Below, in pieces: positions 34,515 to 43,485 of a stretch of DNA of 64,000 bases (the first letter of the stretch is position 1; each line of letters starts with the position of its first letter). Source of the DNA: Saccharospirillum sp043196875 (lineage in GTDB: Bacteria; Pseudomonadota; Gammaproteobacteria; Pseudomonadales; Natronospirillaceae); NCBI RefSeq assembly GCF_043196875.1, contig NZ_JBEBMX010000001.1:868001-932000 (forward strand), read 5' to 3'. Below the pieces are notes generated by a model, which saw only the letters and a list, made by a program, of their open reading frames with translations, did not search any database and was not told the origin of the DNA. A program made the position numbers and the translations under genes.

Positions 34515-36605
34515 ATGGCTGCTCCTGCATTTACCCGACCGGCTTCGCTGGTCCGGGCTATTGGTTTTGCTCTCCCCTTGTCGGCTCTGGCCGGCTCGAA
34601 CCTGGCATTCGCTGAAGACGAGACAAGCGAATCACCTTCGTTAAACGCTGTCGTGGTTTCAGGTACGGCGTTAAAAGTAGAAACACCGCTGCTCGAAACC
34701 CCGCGGCCCGCTTCCGTTGTTCAGCGTGAAGAGTTGGAAGAACAGGATGTTCAGGCGGTGGATGAGGCGTTTCGTTACCGCGCTGGCGTCGTTAGTGGTC
34801 AATACGGTGGCGATAACGATGCCGACTGGCTGAAAGTGCGTGGTTTTGACCAGTCTACTTATCTTGATGGCATGCGCATCTTCAAAGATGGCTATTACTA
34901 CTGGGTTGCCGAACCCTATGGCCTGGAGCAAATCGATTTGCTGAAAGGCCCTTCGTCCAACCTTTATGGCGAAGCGCTGCCAGGAGGTCTGGTAAACCTG
35001 CAAAGCAAGCGGCCGACGGATGAACCTCAGGGGCGTTTTGACCTGCAAGTAGGTAACCGTGAGCACCTTCAGGTCGGCATTGATCAGTCTGATGCGGTGA
35101 GTGACAGTGTTCGCTATCGCCTGGTGGCTCTTTATCGCTCTGAAAATGGCGACATTGATTACACCGAGAGCGAGCGCCTCTACGTTGCACCCAGTCTGGA
35201 GTGGGACATTAACGATGCGACTAGCCTGACGGTCTTGGCCAGCGTCCAGAAAGATGATGCGGTTCCTTACAATGGCTTTAAGCCAATCGTCGGCACTATC
35301 GATACCAGTGGTGGCCAGATTGATCCTTCGACCTTTTATGGCGAGCCCGATTACGACACCAATGATCGGACTCAGATATCTTTGGGCTATGAGTTCAGCC
35401 ACGAATTCAACAACACTTGGCGTGTAGAGCAACACGCTCGCTACAGCGAGTTGGATCTGTTTCTTCGTTCGACTTATTTTGCGGTAGCCGATGGTTTGTC
35501 GGCTGGTCGTGGTCATCTACATCGTGACGGTCGCATGGAAAGTTGGAGTTTAGATAATCAGTTCATTGGTGATTTTAGTTTTGGCCAGTTTGAAAACACC
35601 TTACTTTTAGGGGTGGACTACCAAGACGTAAACAAGCGCGGAACTCAGTACGATAGTTATCCATCTACGGATAATAATGGGAATATCACTGACCCAGGAG
35701 ATTTTGGCCTAGTCGACCTATTCAACCCAGCCTACGGTAACTATACCCCTGTAGCCGATAGTGACCTGAGTGACGTTTCCGTAACCAAGCAGCAAATTGG
35801 TGTCTATTTGCAGCAGCAGGTTCGCTGGAATGATCGCTGGTTGGCACAGGCTGGCGCGCGTTATGACTGGGTTAATACGGAAAACCGGGAGTCATCGGAA
35901 ACCTCCGAGTTGGAAGCTTCTTCCTTTTCTGGTGGTTTGATGTATGTATCCGAGCTGGGCATTTCTCCTTACCTGAGCTATACCGAATCCTTCGAGCCGA
36001 CCACCAGTGCCAATATCAATGGCGATCTCTACGAGCCGCGCCAGGGCTACCAGCTGGATGTCGGGGTGAAGATTGCACCCTTGGATATCGATGGCTATGT
36101 CACTGCGTCGGTCTTCCAGATCGAAGAAGAGAATGCCCTGGTCCGTAATGGCAGTGGCCAGATCGTTCAGGACGGCTCCACTCGCCACGCCACCGGTTTT
36201 GAGGTTGAAGGCGTGGGTTATGTCACCGATGCGCTGCAGCTGATGGCCAGCTATACCTATAACGATGCTTATACTGACGACGGCAGCAGCGAAACCGGCG
36301 TAGCCATCATCCCGACTCATCAGGCTGCGTTATGGGCGGATTATGCGTTTAGTGGCGTATTGAATGGCTTGAAGTTGGGCGGCGGTGTCCGATTCGTCGG
36401 CGAAACAGAATATGAGGCGGGTGATGTTACTGTACCTTCCTACACTCTGTTCGATCTGATGACTGGCTATGCTTTTGCCGATGGCTGGCAAGCTCAGGTC
36501 AACGTGAAAAACCTGACCGATGAAGAATATGTCGCCTCGTGTGACTACTGGTGCTACTACGGCGAAGCTCGCAAAGCGACCGCCAGCATGAGCTATCAGT
36601 GGTAA
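34515..36605 (+). CDS. TonB-dependent siderophore receptor
   Basis: A 696-residue outer-membrane receptor. It has a long signal peptide (cleavage near residue 33, LAFA-ED), a TonB-box-like stretch (NAVVVSG near 44), a plug domain (about 60-175: PRPASVVQREELEEQ, GFDQSTYLDGMRIF, LLKGPSSNLYGEALPGGLVNLQSKRP) and a 22-strand barrel ending in the aromatic residues YQW. The C-terminal CDYWCYYGEARKATASMSY segment is typical of the FhuA/FpvA-type siderophore receptors. The ligand is unknown. A Fur-box-like site lies upstream. It converges on a citrate-type response regulator six bases away. Confidence 0.93.
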   Translation: MAAPAFTRPASLVRAIGFALPLSALAGSNLAFAEDETSESPSLNAVVVSGTALKVETPLLETPRPASVVQREELEEQDVQAVDEAFRYRAGVVSGQYGGDNDADWLKVRGFDQSTYLDGMRIFKDGYYYWVAEPYGLEQIDLLKGPSSNLYGEALPGGLVNLQSKRPTDEPQGRFDLQVGNREHLQVGIDQSDAVSDSVRYRLVALYRSENGDIDYTESERLYVAPSLEWDINDATSLTVLASVQKDDAVPYNGFKPIVGTIDTSGGQIDPSTFYGEPDYDTNDRTQISLGYEFSHEFNNTWRVEQHARYSELDLFLRSTYFAVADGLSAGRGHLHRDGRMESWSLDNQFIGDFSFGQFENTLLLGVDYQDVNKRGTQYDSYPSTDNNGNITDPGDFGLVDLFNPAYGNYTPVADSDLSDVSVTKQQIGVYLQQQVRWNDRWLAQAGARYDWVNTENRESSETSELEASSFSGGLMYVSELGISPYLSYTESFEPTTSANINGDLYEPRQGYQLDVGVKIAPLDIDGYVTASVFQIEEENALVRNGSGQIVQDGSTRHATGFEVEGVGYVTDALQLMASYTYNDAYTDDGSSETGVAIIPTHQAALWADYAFSGVLNGLKLGGGVRFVGETEYEAGDVTVPSYTLFDLMTGYAFADGWQAQVNVKNLTDEEYVASCDYWCYYGEARKATASMSYQW

Positions 36606-36611
36606 TCCCCA

Positions 36612-37310
36612 TCACTGATTAACATCAGCCGCACCGGGGCGATAACGTCGTTCCGGTCGGCCGACGCTGCCATAGTTGACTTCGGCAACCAGCTCACCGG
36701 CGCTGACCAGATATTCCAGGTAGCGCCTTGCGGTGGTGCGCGACGCGCCGATGCGTTGCCCCACTGCCTCGGCGCTCCAGGTGCCGTCTTGCTGTAGTAC
36801 CTTGCGGATGGTGTCGAGCGTCAGTGCATCGATGCCTTTGGGCAGTCGTTCGGGTTCGTTGCCGGTGTCGTTGTGGCCGCGCGGCAGCAAGGCATCCACT
36901 TCCTTTTGCGCAACCCTTTCCAGGTTATCCAGCCGATCCCGGTGTTGCCGGTAATTATGAACGGCTTCTTCAAGTCGTTCGTACACCAACGGTTTGAGAA
37001 TGTAATCAAAGACGCCGCCGTGCAGCGCTGAACGCAGGGTGTCGACTTCACGCGCGGCGGTGATCAGGATGATGTCGGTGTGGACGTCTCGGGCGCGTAG
37101 CTGACGCAGTAAATCCAGGCCGTTGCCGTCGGGGAAGAACACGTCCAGCAACATTAAATCCGGTTGGAAGACATCGACCAGGTCGGCTGCGTCGGTCAGG
37201 TTGTGGGCGATGCCGCACAGTTCGACATGCTCCAGTCGCTCCACAAAACGGCGCTGGATTTCCGCAATTTGAGGGTCGTCTTCAACGACGAGCAATTTTA
37301 AATGTCTCAT
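36612..37310 (-). CDS. Response regulator, CitB/DcuR family
   Basis: A 232-residue regulator. The N-terminal receiver has phospho-acceptor Asp in LMLLDVFFPDGNGLDLL (near residue 54) and Lys in DYILKPL. The C-terminal domain (about 165-230) has the CitB-type winged helix (SAEAVGQRIGASRTTARRYLEYLVSAGELV). It overlaps the kinase gene upstream by four bases. With the divergent tctCBA genes it should control uptake of citrate or other carboxylates. Confidence 0.93.
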   Translation of the reverse strand: MRHLKLLVVEDDPQIAEIQRRFVERLEHVELCGIAHNLTDAADLVDVFQPDLMLLDVFFPDGNGLDLLRQLRARDVHTDIILITAAREVDTLRSALHGGVFDYILKPLVYERLEEAVHNYRQHRDRLDNLERVAQKEVDALLPRGHNDTGNEPERLPKGIDALTLDTIRKVLQQDGTWSAEAVGQRIGASRTTARRYLEYLVSAGELVAEVNYGSVGRPERRYRPGAADVNQ

Positions 37311-38923
37311 GCGTCGGCCTCTGCTTCCGGCTGTTTCGGCAGGTATAAGGTAAAGCGACTGCCCGATTGCAGCACTTCCAGGGTAATGGAGCCACCCCAG
37401 CGGGCAACGAAGGAGCGCACCAGGTGCAGGCCCAGGCCGTGGTTGGTATCGCTTTTGGTACTCACGCCTTTCTCAAAGATGCGTTCACGTTGTTCGCTGG
37501 GAATACCGGGACCCTGATCTTCCACTTCAAAAATCAGGTCGTGACCCAGGTCGGTCATGCTCAATTGCACCTGACCGCCATTGGGTTTCGATTGGCGTGT
37601 GGCTTCCAGTGCGTTATCGATCAGGTTGCCGACCACGCTGACCAGTTGGTCACGCGGCAGGCTCTCCGGCAACTCGGTCATGCGACTGCCTGGATCGATG
37701 ACCAACGACAGTCCCATTTCCCGCGCGCGGTTGTATTTACCGAGCAGACAGCCAGCCAGTACTGGATCCGGCACCGCCTCCAGCAACAGTTGAATCAACG
37801 CCTGGTGATCGCTGACTTCGCTGCCGATCAATGCCAGGGCTTCGTCGTGTGCGCCCAGTTGGATAAGGCCGGCGATGGTGTGCAGCTTGTTGGAGTATTC
37901 GTGGGTTTGGGAGCGCAGCGTATCGGCGTACTGCTGAATGCGAGTCAATTGTCGACTGACCTGGTCCAGTTCATCGCGCAGCCGAAATGAGGACACTACG
38001 CCAATCAGGGCGCCGTCCTGTTTTACGGGCAAACGGTTGACGATCATCAGTCGGCCGTTGAGCCAGACTTCCTGATCGAATTGCGATTCGCCGCTGTCCA
38101 GAATCGGCAACAGTCCGCTGTCGGGTACGATTTCGTCAATCTGGCGGCCGACCAGAGTGGTGTCTGGCGCCAGGCCGAGGGTTTCAATGGCGGTGCGGTT
38201 GACGGTGGTGATCTGACCCTCGCGGTTCACGGCAATGATGCCTTCGCGAACCGACTGTAAGGTGGCATCCAGTTCTTCGAACAGCCGGGCAATCTGTTCC
38301 GGCTCCAGGCCAAAAATCGCTTTTTTGAAGCGACCGGCAATGATGGTGGCTGCAGCGACACTGGCCATCAGCATCAGCGTCATGGCCAGGATCAACACCA
38401 GCTTATAGCGATTGATGGTGGTGCGGACCTGGTCCAGTGAATAGCCCACCGAGACCAGCCCGATGATGTCGTGGCCGCTGTCGTCGAATACCGGCGCCTT
38501 GCCGCGCATCGACTCGCCCAAACTGCCGTGTGCCTTGTTCACATAGGCGCGGCCATCCAGCAGGGCTATTTCCCCGCTGTCGCCATCATCGTCGGCCATG
38601 GAGTGTCCGATGCGATCCGGGTTGGGGTGCGCCAGTCGAATGTTGTTGGCATCGCCGATGACGATAAAGAGGGCTTCATTGGTGCGGGCGAGTTTTTCAC
38701 TCAGTCGCTGCAGTGCAGTGGAGTCCCGTTGTTCGATGCCGTTGATGATGCCCGGCATGGCGGCGATGGTTTTGGCGACCATCAAGGCGCGTTGGCCAAT
38801 CTGATCGTCCAGGGAGCGGCTGAGGTATTGCCAGGCGAAGCCGCCGATCAGCCCGGTCTGAACAGCACTGACCAGACCCAGGACCAATATCATGCGGGTT
38901 TTCAGTTTTAATTTTCTAAACAC
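37307..38923 (-). CDS. Sensor histidine kinase, CitA/DcuS family
   Basis: A 538-residue membrane sensor. Two membrane helices (about residues 12-32 and 178-198) bracket a periplasmic sCache/PAS-like domain that in this family binds citrate or C4-dicarboxylates. A cytoplasmic PAS domain (about 220-325) and a kinase core follow, with the CitA-type phospho-acceptor region RSQTHEYSNKLHTIAGLIQLG (His near 345) and the GHKL motifs DNALEATRQ, EVEDQGPGIP and GLGLHLVRSF. It is read before its partner regulator. Confidence 0.93.
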   Translation of the reverse strand: MFRKLKLKTRMILVLGLVSAVQTGLIGGFAWQYLSRSLDDQIGQRALMVAKTIAAMPGIINGIEQRDSTALQRLSEKLARTNEALFIVIGDANNIRLAHPNPDRIGHSMADDDGDSGEIALLDGRAYVNKAHGSLGESMRGKAPVFDDSGHDIIGLVSVGYSLDQVRTTINRYKLVLILAMTLMLMASVAAATIIAGRFKKAIFGLEPEQIARLFEELDATLQSVREGIIAVNREGQITTVNRTAIETLGLAPDTTLVGRQIDEIVPDSGLLPILDSGESQFDQEVWLNGRLMIVNRLPVKQDGALIGVVSSFRLRDELDQVSRQLTRIQQYADTLRSQTHEYSNKLHTIAGLIQLGAHDEALALIGSEVSDHQALIQLLLEAVPDPVLAGCLLGKYNRAREMGLSLVIDPGSRMTELPESLPRDQLVSVVGNLIDNALEATRQSKPNGGQVQLSMTDLGHDLIFEVEDQGPGIPSEQRERIFEKGVSTKSDTNHGLGLHLVRSFVARWGGSITLEVLQSGSRFTLYLPKQPEAEADA

Positions 38924-39068
38924 GACAGCGCGCTTCTATCTAATAGTTGTTCGTGGGAGGCCGGAGCGGTCCAGTGATACAGGTTGGACAGGTCGATCAC
39001 GGTTCCGAGCGCTGGTTAAGCGTAACGGAAGCCATTTTTGATTGCCCGTGAACAAAATGAACTAAAGT

Positions 39069-39089
39069 GCCTTTATAACCGATAAAGGC
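39069..39089. promoter_or_regulatory. Inverted repeat upstream of tctC, candidate regulator site
   Basis: GCCTTTAT-N5-ATAAAGGC is a perfect 8-bp inverted repeat 123 bases before the tctC ATG, in the 288-base gap between the divergent kinase and transporter genes. Its size fits a dimeric response-regulator site, and CitB-type regulators activate the divergent transport operon. The rest of the gap has no open frame. Confidence 0.5.
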
Positions 39090-39211
39090 TTTACGTCCAT
39101 AAGCTGGTCGCATTTGCTTGCTCGACCTAACGTCCGGTCAGGCCACGGCCGCCCTCGGTCAGTGGCCGGTTGCGTCCGGCAGCCTACAACAACAACGAAG
39201 AGGACAATCCA

Positions 39212-40189
39212 ATGAAGCTCAAGCAAAGTCTTGCTTTGCTGGCGGCGCTCGCCGTCAGTGCAACTACCCTGGCCTGGGAGCCAAGTGGTCGTGTTGAATG
39301 CATCGCACCGGCAGATCCGGGCGGTGGCTGGGATTTTACCTGCCGCAGTGTCGGTCAGGTATTGGAAGACCTGGACCTGGTTTCGGGTAACGTCCAAACC
39401 ACCAACATGGCAGGCGCCGGTGGCGGTGTTGCCTTCGCTCATACGGTCAGTAAGCGTAATGATGACGACCAACTGTTGGTCGCTGCATCAACCGCTACCA
39501 CCACTCGTCTGGCTCAGCAGCAATTCCCGGGCATGAACGCAGGCATGGTTAAGTGGGTCGGTGCGCTGGGTGCCGATTACGGCATCATCGCGGTCGCTAA
39601 TGACTCCGAATACCAGAACCTGAATGAACTGATGGACGCGCTGAAAGCCGATCCACGTTCGGTCAAATTCGCCGGTGGCAGCGCCAACGGTGGCTGGGAC
39701 CACCTCAAAGCACTGATTGCTGCCAAGGCAGCGGGCGTTGAGAACCTGCCGCGTATTCCTTACCTGTCATACAACAACGGCGGCGAAGCCATGACTCAGG
39801 TCATCGGTGGTCACGTTGATGCATTCACCGGTGATATCAGTGAAGCCACCGGCTTTATCGAATCCGGTGACCTGCGCGTACTGGCGGTGCTGTCAGAAGA
39901 GCGTCTGCCGGGTCGTCTGAGCGACATCCCGACCGCACGTGAGCAAGGCATTGATGCGTTGGGTCCGAACTGGCGTGGTTTCTACATGCCGGCCGATGCC
40001 GATCCGGAAGCTCAGGAATACTGGGTTGCAGCGATCGACGAGCTCTACGCCAGCGACGAGTGGGAAGCCGTCATGGCTCGTAACGGCCTGATTCCGTTCC
40101 ACCCGCCGGCGAACGAGTTCGAAAGCTTTGTGACCGACCAGGTTGCTGATATTGAACAATTGTCACGTGAGATCGGATTGCTGAGATGA
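39212..40189 (+). CDS. tctC: Tripartite tricarboxylate transporter, substrate-binding subunit
   Basis: Periplasmic Bug/TctC-type receptor, 325 residues. It has a signal peptide (MKLKQSLALLAALAVSATTLA), the family N-terminus CIAPADPGGGWDFTCRSVGQVL and the conserved middle section NNGGEAMTQVIGGHVDAFTGDISE and WRGFYMP. It should capture citrate or another carboxylate for the TctAB permease. The ATG at 39212 gives the signal peptide and has GAGGAC upstream. It overlaps tctB by four bases. Confidence 0.93.
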   Translation: MKLKQSLALLAALAVSATTLAWEPSGRVECIAPADPGGGWDFTCRSVGQVLEDLDLVSGNVQTTNMAGAGGGVAFAHTVSKRNDDDQLLVAASTATTTRLAQQQFPGMNAGMVKWVGALGADYGIIAVANDSEYQNLNELMDALKADPRSVKFAGGSANGGWDHLKALIAAKAAGVENLPRIPYLSYNNGGEAMTQVIGGHVDAFTGDISEATGFIESGDLRVLAVLSEERLPGRLSDIPTAREQGIDALGPNWRGFYMPADADPEAQEYWVAAIDELYASDEWEAVMARNGLIPFHPPANEFESFVTDQVADIEQLSREIGLLR

Positions 40190-40644
40190 CCGCACGCGGA
40201 GATCGTTTGCTCGGCCTGGCCTTATTGGTCCTGGCCGTTGCCTACGGTTGGGCCGCCCAACACTGGCCGCCGCCCTTCGGCGGCCAAGAGGCGGTTGGAC
40301 CGGATACCTTTCCCACTATCCTGTCGGTGATACTGGCGCTATCAAGTTGTTACTTGATCGCCAAACCGGATCCGGATACCGATTGGCCAGGCCGCCATAC
40401 ACTGGTGGAGCTGGCCGTTGCTGTCTTGGTGCTGATTGTCTACGCCTTGCTGCTGGAAGTGCTCGGTTTTGTAGTGGCAACCACTCTTGCAGTCGGCACG
40501 CTGTGCTGGCGTATGGGTGCGCGTCCCAAAGGTGCCTTCCTGACGGGCCTGATTGGCGCAGTAGTGGTGTTCATTCTGTTCAATTATCTGCTGGAACTGT
40601 CTTTGCCGGCGGGGCTGCTGGAGGTTGAACGATGGATACATTGA
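40186..40644 (+). CDS. tctB: Tripartite tricarboxylate transporter, small membrane subunit
   Basis: A 152-residue protein with four hydrophobic segments, the size and layout of TctB, which pairs with TctA in the inner membrane. The start overlaps the tctC stop as ATGA and its end overlaps tctA by 13 bases, so the three proteins are translationally coupled. Confidence 0.9.
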   Translation: MTARGDRLLGLALLVLAVAYGWAAQHWPPPFGGQEAVGPDTFPTILSVILALSSCYLIAKPDPDTDWPGRHTLVELAVAVLVLIVYALLLEVLGFVVATTLAVGTLCWRMGARPKGAFLTGLIGAVVVFILFNYLLELSLPAGLLEVERWIH

Positions 40645-42155
40645 ACTTCCTGATGCAAGGTTTCGCCGTTGCATTGCAGCCGCAAAACCTGATGTTTGCG
40701 CTCTTTGGTGCCTTTGTCGGTACCTTGATTGGCGCATTACCGGGCCTGGGTCCGGCGAACGGCGTCGCCATTCTGATTCCCTTGGCATTTACCCTCGGCT
40801 TATCGGCTGATACGGCCATGATTTTGCTGACCTCGGTATATGCCGGTGCCATGTACGGTGGTCGCATCTCGTCCATTCTGCTGAACATTCCCGGTGATGA
40901 ACCGGCGATGATGACCTGTCTGGACGGTTATCCGATGGCGCAGAAAGGCAAGGCGGCAGAAGCGCTGGCAATTTCCGCCATCGCCTCCTTTATGGGCGGC
41001 CTGGTCGGAACTCTTGGTTTGATTCTGCTGGCACCGGTCCTGGCGCGTTTTGCCCTGACCTTTGGTCCGGCGGAGTACTTTGCTTTGTTCTTGCTGGCCT
41101 TTGCCACCCTCGGTGGTATTACCGGCAAGAACCCGGTGAAGACCATTGTTGCTGCGACGCTGGGCATCATGATTTCGACCGTGGGTATCGATTCCACCGG
41201 TACCCAGCGTTACACCTTCGGTATTCTGAAGCTGTACGAAGGCGTCGATTTCATCCTGGCCATCGTTGGTCTGTTTGCCATCTCTGAGTTGCTGCTGTTT
41301 ATCGAAGAGCGTGCCGGTGCGGGTCGTAAGCTGATCAAGGTCGGCAAGCTGGTGCTGCGACCTAAAGAAATCATCGCTACCTTGCCGACATCCATGCGCG
41401 GCGGCGTCCTGGGTTTTATCGCCGGGGTGCTACCGGGTGCCGGTGCCTCTTTGGGCAGCTTTATCAGCTATACGCTGGAGAAGCAGTACCTGGGCAAAAA
41501 GGGCAACTTTGGTGAAGGTGACCCGCGCGGTGTGGCCGCACCGGAAGCCGGTAACAACGGTGCTTCCTCGGGTGCGTTGGTGCCGATGCTGACGCTGGGT
41601 GTTCCCGGCAGTGGTACCACTGCGGTGTTGTTGGCGATGTTGATCTCGCTGAACATCACCCCGGGTCCACTGATGTTCACCCAAAATGCGGACATCGTCT
41701 GGGGCGTTATTGCCGCCTTGCTGATCGGTAACCTGGTGTTGCTGGTGCTCAACATCCCGCTGGTGGGCTTCTTTGTGAAGCTGCTGTCGGTACCGCCGAT
41801 GTATCTGCTGCCGGTGGTGACCATGGTGGCCTTTGTCGGCATTTACTCGATCAGCCATTCGACCTTCGATCTCTATTTCATGGTGGCCTTCGGTGTTGCC
41901 GGTTATCTGCTGCGCAAGCTGGAAATCCCTTTGGTGCCTATTATTCTGGGTCTGCTGCTGGGGCCGGAAATGGAGAAAAACCTGGGACACGCCATGGTGT
42001 TGTCTGATGGTGACTGGTCCATTCTGTGGGGCAGTCCGTTGGCCGCAGGTCTTTGGATTCTGGCCGCTCTGGGTTTGGTTCTGCCTTATCTGGTAGGCCC
42101 GATCCTGCGTCGTCGCATGCGTCAAAGCATGACCGAAAGCCAGACCAGTGATTGA
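40632..42155 (+). CDS. tctA: Tripartite tricarboxylate transporter, large membrane subunit
   Basis: A 507-residue permease with about 11-12 membrane segments. It shows the family signatures GTLIGALPGLGPANGVAILIPL near residue 32 and the repeat-related FIAGVLPGAGASLGSFISY near 265, and the segment APEAGNNGASSGALVPMLTLGVPGSGTTAVLL. It is driven by the sodium or proton gradient. A strong terminator follows. Confidence 0.95.
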   Translation: MDTLNFLMQGFAVALQPQNLMFALFGAFVGTLIGALPGLGPANGVAILIPLAFTLGLSADTAMILLTSVYAGAMYGGRISSILLNIPGDEPAMMTCLDGYPMAQKGKAAEALAISAIASFMGGLVGTLGLILLAPVLARFALTFGPAEYFALFLLAFATLGGITGKNPVKTIVAATLGIMISTVGIDSTGTQRYTFGILKLYEGVDFILAIVGLFAISELLLFIEERAGAGRKLIKVGKLVLRPKEIIATLPTSMRGGVLGFIAGVLPGAGASLGSFISYTLEKQYLGKKGNFGEGDPRGVAAPEAGNNGASSGALVPMLTLGVPGSGTTAVLLAMLISLNITPGPLMFTQNADIVWGVIAALLIGNLVLLVLNIPLVGFFVKLLSVPPMYLLPVVTMVAFVGIYSISHSTFDLYFMVAFGVAGYLLRKLEIPLVPIILGLLLGPEMEKNLGHAMVLSDGDWSILWGSPLAAGLWILAALGLVLPYLVGPILRRRMRQSMTESQTSD

Positions 42156-42170
42156 TAGTATGCTGTTCTG

Positions 42171-42197
42171 AAAAGCGGCCAAGTGGCCGCTTTTTTT
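42171..42197 (+). terminator. Rho-independent terminator of tctCBA
   Basis: AAAAGCGGCC-AAGT-GGCCGCTTTTTTT starts 16 bases after the tctA stop and has a strong GC stem and T tract. Confidence 0.9.
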
Positions 42198-42249
42198 GGG
42201 TTCTGAGAACGACAAAAACTTACAGTTTTGATAACTCGAAACGCTTGTT

Positions 42250-42268
42250 AATAATAACGATTCGTATT
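42250..42268. promoter_or_regulatory. Possible Fur-box-like site upstream of bfd
   Basis: AATAATAACGATTCGTATT matches about 11 of 19 positions of the Fur consensus, 46 bases before the bfd start. bfd is commonly repressed by Fur, which supports the call, but the match is weak. Confidence 0.4.
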
Positions 42269-42313
42269 AGATTTGTTATTCACTATCCAGCGTTAACAGG
42301 GTTGATCAGCACG

Positions 42314-42502
42314 ATGTACGTCTGCGTTTGCAAAGGGGTCACTGACCGCGACATCGAAAACCTCGCCATCGAAGGTGCCGACTACAGCGAAATCCGTCGG
42401 CAGCTGGGCGTTGCTACCGATTGCGGCTCCTGTGGTCAAAGCTGTAAGCAATTGCTGAAAGAATTCGAGTGGTCGGCAACGGCTGACTTCACTGCTGCCT
42501 GA
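42314..42502 (+). CDS. bfd: Bacterioferritin-associated ferredoxin
   Basis: A 62-residue [2Fe-2S] protein that reduces the haem of bacterioferritin to release stored iron. The four cluster cysteines are Cys4, Cys6, Cys37 and Cys40 (MYVCVCKGVTD; DCGSCG), the spacing of E. coli Bfd. The ATG at 42314 is fixed by the conserved N-terminus. The bacterioferritin gene is not adjacent. Confidence 0.93.
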   Translation: MYVCVCKGVTDRDIENLAIEGADYSEIRRQLGVATDCGSCGQSCKQLLKEFEWSATADFTAA

Positions 42503-42536
42503 CGATTACTGCTGCGTCGATTAAGGCTGCAGATAC

Positions 42537-42566
42537 AAAAAACCCGGCTAAATGCCGGGTTTTTTT
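42537..42566. terminator. Bidirectional terminator between bfd and the TrhA-like gene
   Basis: AAAAAACCCGGC-TAAAT-GCCGGGTTTTTTT lies between two convergent genes and has A and T tracts suited to both strands. Confidence 0.9.
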
Positions 42567-42582
42567 ATGGCTATTGATCGCC

Positions 42583-43230
42583 TCAGAGAATGACGTAAAA
42601 CAGCACTGTAAAGAAATGCAGCACGCTACCCGTCAGCACAAACAGGTGCCAGATGGCGTGGTTGAACGGCAATCGCTTCATGCCGTAGAAGACCACGCCC
42701 AGAGTATAAGACAAGCCGCCGGCGACCAATAATCCGAGCCCACTGGGCGGCAATATTGCAATTAACGGGCGGATGGCGATCACAATCGACCAGCCCATAA
42801 ACAGATACAGGCCGACCATCAACCAATGGAAACGGCGCAACGACGTCAGATGAACCACAGTGCCGAGCAAGGTGAGTCCCCAGACGATACCGAACAAAGT
42901 CCAACCCCAGGGGCCGCGCAGGGTCACCAGGGTGAACGGCGTATAGGTGCCGGCGATCAGGTACAGGATGGCAATGTGGTCAAAACGGCGCATCAATAAG
43001 CGCACGCGCGGCGCCTGGATGGCGTGATACAGCGTTGAGGCGCTGTACAGCAGAATCAGCGTCGCGCCATAAATGCTGGCGCTGACAATCTGCCAGGCAT
43101 CGCCATAGAGACTGGCCAGTACGACCAGAATCACCAGGCCGGCGACCGATAAGACCGCGCCGATGCCATGCGTCAGACTGTTCGCCCACTCCTCGATAAT
43201 GGAGTAAGTGGGTAACTTAGTGGTGGACAT
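42583..43230 (-). CDS. Hemolysin III/TrhA-family membrane protein
   Basis: A 215-residue protein with seven membrane helices. The family motifs are present: NSLTHGIGAVLSVAGLVILV at the N-terminus, SASTLYHAIQ near 68, FDHIAILYLIAGTYTPF near 84 and the C-terminal NHAIWHLFVLTGSVLHFF. These His, Asp and Ser residues match the PAQR/CREST metal site. The name hemolysin III is historical; the true role in such bacteria may concern membrane lipid control. Confidence 0.93.
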   Translation of the reverse strand: MSTTKLPTYSIIEEWANSLTHGIGAVLSVAGLVILVVLASLYGDAWQIVSASIYGATLILLYSASTLYHAIQAPRVRLLMRRFDHIAILYLIAGTYTPFTLVTLRGPWGWTLFGIVWGLTLLGTVVHLTSLRRFHWLMVGLYLFMGWSIVIAIRPLIAILPPSGLGLLVAGGLSYTLGVVFYGMKRLPFNHAIWHLFVLTGSVLHFFTVLFYVIL

Positions 43231-43364
43231 GTTTTATTTCCAAAAGTCCTGAAGTCGCCTATAGAGTGCTCGCTTTCTGTATAAATTCAATGACGCTCGG
43301 CCTATTTTTTGCCTTCAGGACATAATCAGTAGCAACAGATTGGTATCTGTTCGGTCCCAGTCCT

Positions 43365-43393
43365 ACGTTAAATCATAATCGAAACGTTAAAAT
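43365..43393 (+). repeat. Two ACGTTAA-type half-sites upstream of the beta-mannosidase gene
   Basis: ACGTTAAAT at 43365 and ACGTTAAAAT at 43384 have their CG centres 19 bases apart. A third ACGTTAAGAT lies in the palindrome at 43438-43465. Repeats around a central CG suit LacI-type regulators, but these two are asymmetrical and may be half-sites only. Confidence 0.4.
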
Positions 43394-43437
43394 CCTCCCC
43401 ATAGCGCTTTGAATCTTTTTATTTGGCTGGCAAACTG

Positions 43438-43465
43438 CGAAAAATCGTAACGTTAAGATTTTTCG
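43438..43465. promoter_or_regulatory. 28-bp near-perfect palindrome, candidate operator of the mannoside operon
   Basis: CGAAAAATCGTAAC facing GTTAAGATTTTTCG pairs at 13 of 14 positions, with a central CG as in LacI-family operators. It ends 20 bases before the ATG of the beta-mannosidase gene, where a bound repressor would block transcription. The LacI-type gene two genes downstream is the natural candidate to bind it. Confidence 0.6.
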
Positions 43466-43485
43466 GCTATCCAGGGGTGAAATGC

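Noticed and set aside
34671..35516. A 281-codon frame antisense to the TonB receptor
   Set aside because: It lies entirely within a receptor that has clear plug and barrel motifs, and has no ribosome site or recognisable product.
41430..42215. A 261-codon frame antisense to tctA
   Set aside because: Its translation is rich in His and Gln, as expected from the complement of a membrane-protein gene, with no domain.
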